Below, piece by piece: positions 31,306 to 36,581 of a DNA stretch of 36,581 nt. Numbering within the stretch: position 1 is the first letter of the stretch; each line of letters starts with the position of its first letter. A model generated the notes under the pieces. That model did not search any database, was not told the origin of the DNA, and was given only the letters and a program-made list of their open reading frames with translations. The stretch is from Candidatus Desantisiibacteriota bacterium. GTDB lineage: Bacteria > UBA9089 > CG2-30-40-21. Where the stretch lies: NCBI GenBank assembly GCA_016208205.1, contig JACQYP010000133.1, positions 1-36,581 of the forward strand, given 5' to 3'. The position numbers and the translations under genes were made by a program.

Positions 31306-33614
31306 CTACCTTTCAATTGCAATAGTCCAATCCCTGCTATAAAAATCAACGAGATAATGCTGCCCCATATTCCTGCCTTAAGAGAAAGGGGATCATAGAC
31401 AAAATCAATCTTATTTGTCCCTGATTTTATCCTTATTGCCCGAAAGGCATAGTCTGCCCGATATATTTTTGTTTCGTGATTATTTACATATGCCTTCCAT
31501 CCGGGATAATAGTTGTCTGTCAGCACAATCCAGCCATCCCTGTCTGTATCAGCCTGGATAGAAACCTTATGAAGACTGTAGTCAGTTATTTTTACCACAG
31601 GATTATGAACCTGCCTCTTGCCTCCTGCCTCCTGCCCTCTTTGTGCCTCTCTCTCTCTCCTAATGGGAGAGGGACGGGGAGAGGGTTCAACTGTGTCTTT
31701 GTGCCTTTGTGCCTTCTCTGTACCCAAAACCACCTGATTCCTTGGGTCAAAGTTCATCATTCCTACGGTCTCAAACACTTTCCCCGGTGCAACGGATATT
31801 GCCTTTGGCACAAAAAATGCTCTTGGGAATACCGATTCATTTTTGTAGATATATATGCCCTCATCATATACAAGTTTCCAGTTATTTTGAACAAATTCAG
31901 GAATAAGCTTTTCTACGGAAATAATATACTTAATATTAAACAGATTAATTAGTTCCCGAAGTACATCGAATGTTGGCGGATAGTTCATAAACAGGGTGAG
32001 AAGGTCAACATACTCACCCGGACACAATGCCATATAACCGGTAACATGGGCATAAAAGATGCGATGAGAAAGTCCTAAATAAGGGACAATCCCTCGCTGA
32101 TATTCAGTGTAATTTAGTACAAAATTTTTATTAAATTCTATACCGGCAAAGTGTTTCTTTGCTTCTGGTGTATGCATTACCCGAAAGATTTCTTTATCGT
32201 TGTTAATGAACCCTACGGTTTTTGTGTAATGGAAAAAATACTTTTCCTGCATGGTGGGCTGATATTTACAACCGGCTAAGAATAAATCACTGATTATTAT
32301 ACAAAACAGCACCGGCAATAGCAGGGTTTTTGTCTTTATACTCCACAAAGAGAGGATAATAATACCCAAAAACATGCTGCTTGTCATCAGGTTGCAAATG
32401 ATATGATAGAATCTCAAGAACAGAATGTTATTGTCCTCACCCTTGATATTGGGGAATAGGGTTTTTAGAATGGGTTCAAAATAATTACTTCCAACGATAC
32501 ATATGATTATAAATATTACGAGTAAAATCGGAAAGCTGTATTTCAGAAATCTTAGAAGTTTTTTTGACGTAAGTACCATGTCTAACCCAAATCCGGAAAG
32601 CAAACTACCGGAAAAAGCAACTAAACAGAGAAACTTTACTGGAAATCTGAAGAGGGAGAATCCGGGTAGTATCTTGTAACACCAATAATATAATGGCAGG
32701 ATACTGCCAAAGGACAGGATTAAAAAAATGAGGAAGGTAAATGTAAAAAAAGAGTACCTCTGCTGCCGACGATTAACCACAGCCAGACAAAGAAAGATAA
32801 AGGGCAAAAGCCCAAAGTAGGGGCAGGAAAGCCATACCTGCTCTGACTGAAACTTTGTCGGCTCAAGGATATCTGCAAAGAATGGTACTATAAATTCCAG
32901 CATTTGTAATGGGCTGAATGACCATAGAGTTGCATTCTTAAATGCTATCCCTTGTGCTGCTCTGGATGAGTTGATAATTGCCTCTATGGTTGGAATTATC
33001 TTGAACAGGCTCAATCCACAACCAATTAATATTACCAATAAAAATCTCTTAAGGGGGCTGACATTTTTATGAACAAAACATTGATGGATGCTGTAACATA
33101 GCAAGACACAGTTTAATCCATAAACAACCGTAATGTCTCCTGAAAGAACAAATAATGCCATCATCCCGCCGCTTGCAGCAAGATTTGGAAAGCTATTTTT
33201 TATTAAGTATATAGAAAAGAACAAAAAAACAAACGGCATGAGGGATGCAGAGGTAAGGGTATTGAGCATGTCCAGAATACCCAGCATATATCCTCCAAAG
33301 ACAAAGGATATGGCTGATAAAAATGCCCCGCTCCGGCTTGTCTTAAGCTCACGACTAAGGAGATACATGCCGCAGGCAGCAGCAAGATAATGGCTGACAA
33401 TAAACCATTTTAAGCCCAGATTAAAGTTCGGAAGATAGGTTAAAACAGATGGTGGATAAAGGGACATGTCTGCAACGGTTGGCACCCCTCCAAAGGCATA
33501 GGGATTCCAGAGAGGCAATCCTAAACCCTGATAAAGGCATTGATGTGCAAAAAACCTTACAGGGTACCAGAGTCGATAAAAGTCACGAAAACAGAACATA
33601 GTGTCAGCAGGCAT
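31287..33614 (-). CDS. YfhO-like membrane protein with a repeat-derived insert
   Basis: A 775-residue, mostly hydrophobic protein. FRDFYRLWYPVRFF followed by GLGLPLWNPYAFGGVPTVAD is the YfhO (PF09586) signature, from a GT-C-like family linked to glycan modification. A C-terminal periplasmic domain (DGWIVLTDNYYPGWKAYVN) is typical. Residues about 627-664 (KDTVEPSPRPSPIRRERE, then AQRGQEAGGKRQ) translate a repeat (GGGAGAGGGACGGGG type). The first transmembrane helix expected before FRDFY is missing. A frame shifted by one (ATG 33688) encodes HILILLCLLTL just upstream, so the start may be damaged. Confidence 0.8.
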   Translation of the reverse strand: MPADTMFCFRDFYRLWYPVRFFAHQCLYQGLGLPLWNPYAFGGVPTVADMSLYPPSVLTYLPNFNLGLKWFIVSHYLAAACGMYLLSRELKTSRSGAFLSAISFVFGGYMLGILDMLNTLTSASLMPFVFLFFSIYLIKNSFPNLAASGGMMALFVLSGDITVVYGLNCVLLCYSIHQCFVHKNVSPLKRFLLVILIGCGLSLFKIIPTIEAIINSSRAAQGIAFKNATLWSFSPLQMLEFIVPFFADILEPTKFQSEQVWLSCPYFGLLPFIFLCLAVVNRRQQRYSFFTFTFLIFLILSFGSILPLYYWCYKILPGFSLFRFPVKFLCLVAFSGSLLSGFGLDMVLTSKKLLRFLKYSFPILLVIFIIICIVGSNYFEPILKTLFPNIKGEDNNILFLRFYHIICNLMTSSMFLGIIILSLWSIKTKTLLLPVLFCIIISDLFLAGCKYQPTMQEKYFFHYTKTVGFINNDKEIFRVMHTPEAKKHFAGIEFNKNFVLNYTEYQRGIVPYLGLSHRIFYAHVTGYMALCPGEYVDLLTLFMNYPPTFDVLRELINLFNIKYIISVEKLIPEFVQNNWKLVYDEGIYIYKNESVFPRAFFVPKAISVAPGKVFETVGMMNFDPRNQVVLGTEKAQRHKDTVEPSPRPSPIRREREAQRGQEAGGKRQVHNPVVKITDYSLHKVSIQADTDRDGWIVLTDNYYPGWKAYVNNHETKIYRADYAFRAIRIKSGTNKIDFVYDPLSLKAGIWGSIISLIFIAGIGLLQLKGRSGILA

Positions 33615-33971
33615 AAAAGGATCAGAATATGGGTATCTCTTTCACAAAAAAATCCTTTATGCTGACTCCTGCCTTCTGTCTCTACCATTGCCACTACGCC
33701 CTGACCTCCCTCAATAACAATACAATGTTCAATTGTAACTACTCAGCTTGTATGCGAAAGCCCGCTCATTTGGAGTGCAAAAGCTTACTTGCTTTCGCTT
33801 TGTTTTTACGGTAGCTTACTTGGCTACGCCGTTTTCGCGGTGCAGCAACTTGCAGAGCGAAAGCAAGTAAGCTTTCGCAAAGCAAAGCGAGAGCAAGTAA
33901 GCTCTCGCATTCCAAATTTCGCGGTAAATTCAGTTATGTTCAATTTCAATTATTCATTATTCATTCTACTA
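33615..33971. repeat. Repeat island upstream of the yfhO-like gene
   Basis: No gene is seen. A 35-base copy of the lptA 3' end (33684-33718) is repeated from 33974-34007. Between them are GTAACTACTCAG (33736-33747), and an element from TTTGGAGTGC (33770) to GCATTCCAAA (33907-33916). The latter holds hairpins sharing a TTACTT/AAGTAA loop: 33777-33798, 33809-33830, 33857-33878 and 33887-33908. Confidence 0.85.
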
Positions 33972-34526
33972 TTACCACTGCCACCACGCCCTGACCCCTT
34001 CAATAACCTCAATTTTTTCCTCTCCAAGATAATAGATTATCTTTTTACCGGAAAGCTTGCCCTTTTCCTGAGTAATGGTTGCCTCTCCTGTCAGAATGAT
34101 TTTTTGTTGATTCTGATGATAGACAACCATATTTGCTTCAGCCACTGTTTCTCCAGAGGTTATCTTTACCTTTCCTGAGGCAGTTATTTGTTTCTCCCAA
34201 TCAGACAATTCAACCCTGTCTGTAGTTATAGTTATATTCCTTTCCCTGTCATTAAAACGAACATTACCGGCACCCTTTATCTCTTTTATCTTCTCCATCT
34301 GTCCGATTATTTCAACCGTATCTGCTGTAAACGAGGACTTACCCTTAGCAACAACAACCTTTCCGGATAAGACAGTTACCCCTTGCTTCTTATCCCAGAC
34401 AGCCTTATCAGAGGTGATGGTTAATTCATTTTTTTCATGACCATCTGCAGCATGGCTATATCTAACCATTATTAAGCATAGACAAATAATAATGCAAGGC
34501 AATAGTTTTTTTTGATGAATAAGCAT
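33972..34526 (-). CDS. lptA: LPS transport periplasmic bridge protein LptA
   Basis: LptA polymerises between inner and outer membranes to carry LPS. The 184-residue precursor has a signal peptide ending SHAADG. The OstA/LptA beta-jellyroll repeats follow: ITSDKAVWDKKQGVTVLSGK, ADTVEIIGQMEKIKEIKGAG, DRVELSDWEKQITASGKV and KLSGKKIIYYLGEEKIEV. Length is normal. ATG 34526 is used. lptC is upstream on the same strand. lptB does not follow, as it often does; the yfhO-like gene and repeats do. Confidence 0.92.
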   Translation of the reverse strand: MLIHQKKLLPCIIICLCLIMVRYSHAADGHEKNELTITSDKAVWDKKQGVTVLSGKVVVAKGKSSFTADTVEIIGQMEKIKEIKGAGNVRFNDRERNITITTDRVELSDWEKQITASGKVKITSGETVAEANMVVYHQNQQKIILTGEATITQEKGKLSGKKIIYYLGEEKIEVIEGVRAWWQW

Positions 34527-34638
34527 ATTTAATCCTCTTTCATCATTCGTTGTTTAGGCTGTTAGACTGAAGGTTTGGAGTACTACCTTCTCTCGCCTTT
34601 ATTTACTAACGCTTGCTGAACGGTTGCAATTGTATTAC

Positions 34639-34678
34639 GAAGCGAGACGCTTCGTCTACTAAGAAGCGAGACGCTTCG
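34639..34678. repeat. Two GAAGCG-AGA-CGCTTC hairpins before lptA
   Basis: Hairpins at 34639-34653 and 34663-34677 have 6-bp stems and an AGA loop. The 22 bases at 34639-34660 are identical to 35284-35305 on the other side of lptC, so two direct repeats bracket that gene. Confidence 0.85.
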
Positions 34679-34679
34679 G

Positions 34680-35237
34680 TTACATACCACTCACACTAAT
34701 CCTTACCCCCCTTGCCTCAACCACCTCTGTTACCGGGTTGATGGTCAGGGTATCTGCCTTAAATATGACACCCTCCATCTGAATTGTTATTTCTTCAGGG
34801 CTGATTAATACCAAACGGGTTGCATCCCAGATAAGCCTTGAGGAATAAAAAATGTTTTTGGAGGTAGCACCTCTGGCAGAGGAAGCATTGCTGACGATTG
34901 TATCCTCAGCTACAACCTCACCAATAAGCTCAATCATCCTGCTATCTGTCTCAAGCTTGCCCTTATTGGCTTTCACCTGAAAGATAGCCTCTTTTGTTTG
35001 TGGATGAAAAAAAATACATGTAATGCCATTGAGATTGATTGCTTCCTGCCCAATATCTGCGTCTTTACCGGATAATTCCCACTGTGGTGTTCCATTTACT
35101 GTTTCAAGGAGATGAAAGCCCTTCAGTGTTGCTGCAGGCATATCTTTAAGGGTGTGTTCTGTATCAGTACCCTTAGGGCTGCATCCAATTATTCCGCAGT
35201 ATATAGCTATTATAATAAGCCACAAGTGGTTGTGCAT
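34680..35237 (-). CDS. lptC: LPS export protein LptC
   Basis: LptC is the bitopic inner-membrane protein that takes LPS from LptBFG to LptA. Starting at ATG 35237, a hydrophobic helix (LWLIIIAIYCGIIGC, with Cys19 in a lipobox-like IIGC) is followed by the LptC jellyroll: GFHLLETVNGTPQWELSG, ANKGKLETDSRMIELIGEVV and TIQMEGVIFKADTLTI. Residues about 115-127 (VSNASSARGATSK) look inserted and share an 18-nt in-frame sequence with the MOSC gene. The longer frame to 35375 overlaps pckG and is rejected. No clear ribosome site is seen. Confidence 0.88.
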   Translation of the reverse strand: MHNHLWLIIIAIYCGIIGCSPKGTDTEHTLKDMPAATLKGFHLLETVNGTPQWELSGKDADIGQEAINLNGITCIFFHPQTKEAIFQVKANKGKLETDSRMIELIGEVVAEDTIVSNASSARGATSKNIFYSSRLIWDATRLVLISPEEITIQMEGVIFKADTLTINPVTEVVEARGVRISVSGM

Positions 35238-35250
35238 TATCACTGCCTTA

Positions 35251-35305
35251 GTAGACGAGCCGTCTCGGCTCGTTTTGAGAATACGAAGCGAGACGCTTCG
35301 TCTAC
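35251..35305. repeat. Composite hairpin element between pckG and lptC
   Basis: Outer arms GTAGACGA (35251-35258) and TCGTCTAC (35298-35305) enclose two hairpins with different stems: GAGCCG-TCT-CGGCTC (35257-35271) and GAAGCG-AGA-CGCTTC (35285-35299). The loops TCT and AGA are complementary. It supplies the stop codon of pckG (35302-35304). Confidence 0.85.
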
Positions 35306-36581
35306 AGTAGCCGTTTCTCAAGGGCTGTATATTCATCCCAGAGTTCTTTTGGCAGTCTATCTCCAAATTGGCCAAAAAATTCTGAAATGCCCTTTAATTC
35401 TTCCAACCAATTATCAGGATTAATGTCTAATAACTGTTTCATGGCATCTGCCTGAATGTCAAGCCCGGTCATGTCAATGCTATCGGGCTGGGGGACATAT
35501 CCGATTGGTGTTTCAACAGCCTGAGCCTTATTATTACAACGCTCAATAATCCACTCCAGGACTCGAAGGTTTTCACCATACCCGGGCCAGAGAAAATTAT
35601 TATTTTCATCTGTTCTAAACCAGTTTACATTAAATATCTTAGGTGTTCGTGCCATCATCTTGCCCATCTTAATCCAGTGCCCAAAATAGTCAGCCATATT
35701 ATATCCACAGAAGGGCAGCATAGCCATTGGATCCCGTCTTACCTTGCCCATTGTCCCATATTGAGCAGCGGTCATCTCAGAGGCCATGGTAGCTCCTACA
35801 AAAACACCATGTTGCCAGTTAAAGGATTCATACACAAGCGGGGCAAGATGTGCCCTTCGTCCACCAAAGATAATTGCTGAGATAGGCACTCCATGATGAT
35901 GTTCTAATCGGTGAGAGACAGACGGACAGTTTGCAATTGGAGCGGTAAATCGACTGTTAGGGTGAGCACCGTTGATATAATTCCCATTGGCATCAAGCAT
36001 TCCCGGTTTCCATGGTTTTCCCTGCCAATCAGTACCCTTGTGAGGTATCTGTCCATCTCCACCTTCCCACCAGACTGTTTTGTCAGATTTAAGGACAACA
36101 TTGGTATAAATAGTATCCCTTTGAACCATAGTTGTTGCATTAGGATTGGTTTTAGAGTTAGTCCCAGGTGCCACACCAAAGCATCCGGCCTCAGGATTAA
36201 CCGCCCACAATGCCCCATCACTATCAATCCGCATCCAGGCAATATCGTCTCCTATTGTCCAGATACGATATCCTTCCCGCTTTAATCCCTTTGGCGGGAT
36301 AAGCATGGCCAGATTGGTTTTGCCGCAGGCACTTGGAAAGGCAGCTGCAATATAATCCACATATCCGTTAGGATGTTCTACCCCCATGATAAGCATATGC
36401 TCTGCCAGCCAGCCCTCGCTTTGGGCAATATAACTGGCAATTCTGAGGGATAAACACTTTTTACCAAGAAGGGCATTCCCGCCATACCCTGAGCCAACAC
36501 TCCAGATGGTATTATCCTGAGGAAAATGGAGAATAAACCTGCGATTAACATCTAAATCAGCTGTGCAATGAAGGCATTTGG
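35302..36581 (-). CDS. pckG: GTP-type phosphoenolpyruvate carboxykinase, 5' end beyond window
   Basis: PckG interconverts oxaloacetate plus GTP and PEP plus GDP plus CO2. The frame is open to the window edge, so the true start lies beyond 36581. Key segments are the P-loop FPSACGKTNLAM with its reactive Cys, the kinase-2 motif WTIGDDIAWM, FGGRRAHLAPLVYESFNWQH (substrate and GTP region), GYNMADYFGHW and VNWFRTDENNNFLWPGYGEN (guanine-contacting segment). Together these are diagnostic for the GTP family rather than the ATP family. It ends EYTALEKRLL, with the stop inside the hairpin element. Confidence 0.96.
   Translation of the reverse strand, partial: KCLHCTADLDVNRRFILHFPQDNTIWSVGSGYGGNALLGKKCLSLRIASYIAQSEGWLAEHMLIMGVEHPNGYVDYIAAAFPSACGKTNLAMLIPPKGLKREGYRIWTIGDDIAWMRIDSDGALWAVNPEAGCFGVAPGTNSKTNPNATTMVQRDTIYTNVVLKSDKTVWWEGGDGQIPHKGTDWQGKPWKPGMLDANGNYINGAHPNSRFTAPIANCPSVSHRLEHHHGVPISAIIFGGRRAHLAPLVYESFNWQHGVFVGATMASEMTAAQYGTMGKVRRDPMAMLPFCGYNMADYFGHWIKMGKMMARTPKIFNVNWFRTDENNNFLWPGYGENLRVLEWIIERCNNKAQAVETPIGYVPQPDSIDMTGLDIQADAMKQLLDINPDNWLEELKGISEFFGQFGDRLPKELWDEYTALEKRLL

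Noticed and set aside
35238..35375. 46-residue extension of LptC
   Set aside because: It overlaps the end of pckG in another frame and has no signal or family features.
1..36581. tRNA or rRNA genes and IS transposases
   Set aside because: I saw no cloverleaf-like or rRNA-like sequence and no transposase motif, though I could not run a covariance search.

Overview
The window looks like about 36.6 kb of chromosome from a didermic (LPS-bearing), probably uncultivated bacterium of moderate to low GC. Evidence for an outer membrane is the LptC/LptA pair, a PorV/PorQ-like beta-barrel and an O-antigen-ligase-like protein. Metabolic markers are futalosine-pathway menaquinone synthesis (MqnA), GTP-type PEP carboxykinase, the MEP isoprenoid pathway (IspH), molybdopterin synthesis (MoaC, MoaA) and a sulfide:quinone oxidoreductase. 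I cannot place it in a phylum from sequence alone. Genes lie on both strands in short operons, with no rRNA, tRNA, IS transposase or CRISPR array that I can see.

Layout: (1) 1-2503 (+): end of a DJ-1/PfpI protein, moaC, moaA, MOSC protein. (2) 2540-12551 (-): mqnA, MA-type peptidase, Wzy/WaaL-like TPR protein, trpD, trpG, PorV-like protein, a truncated GT2 remnant, GT39-like transferase. (3) 12969-18202 (+): cmk-plsC fusion, ispH, DUF6599-like lipoprotein, DEAD-box helicase. (4) 18316-18884 (+): BrnT-like toxin with a frameshift plus a probable antitoxin. (5) 18926-24524 (+): a pst operon, pstS-pstC-pstA, two tiny membrane genes, two pstB genes, phoU. (6) 24622-26400 (-): Rrf2 regulator and SQR. 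(7) 26813-31250 (+): hpf-ptsN-hprK-rapZ, then pheA. (8) 31287-36581 (-): pckG (cut by the window edge), lptC, lptA, YfhO-like protein.

Two things stand out. First, the two PstB proteins are both 251 residues, align without gaps and carry complementary defects. PstB1 has lost the Q-loop Gln (Ala92) and the switch His (Asn204) but keeps LSGGQ. PstB2 keeps Gln92 and His204 but has LSLEY in place of LSGGQ. A heterodimer would have one complete and one degenerate ATP site, an asymmetric layout known from ABC exporters but unexpected for a phosphate importer.

Second, the window is saturated with short palindromic repeats of many families. They fill nearly every intergenic gap and also appear, in frame, inside genes (mqnA, peptidase, trpG, cmk, yfhO-like, lptC, MOSC), much like Rickettsia palindromic elements. 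Some families keep a constant loop while their stems covary, and an 11-base motif, GTAACTACTCA, recurs at five repeat islands.
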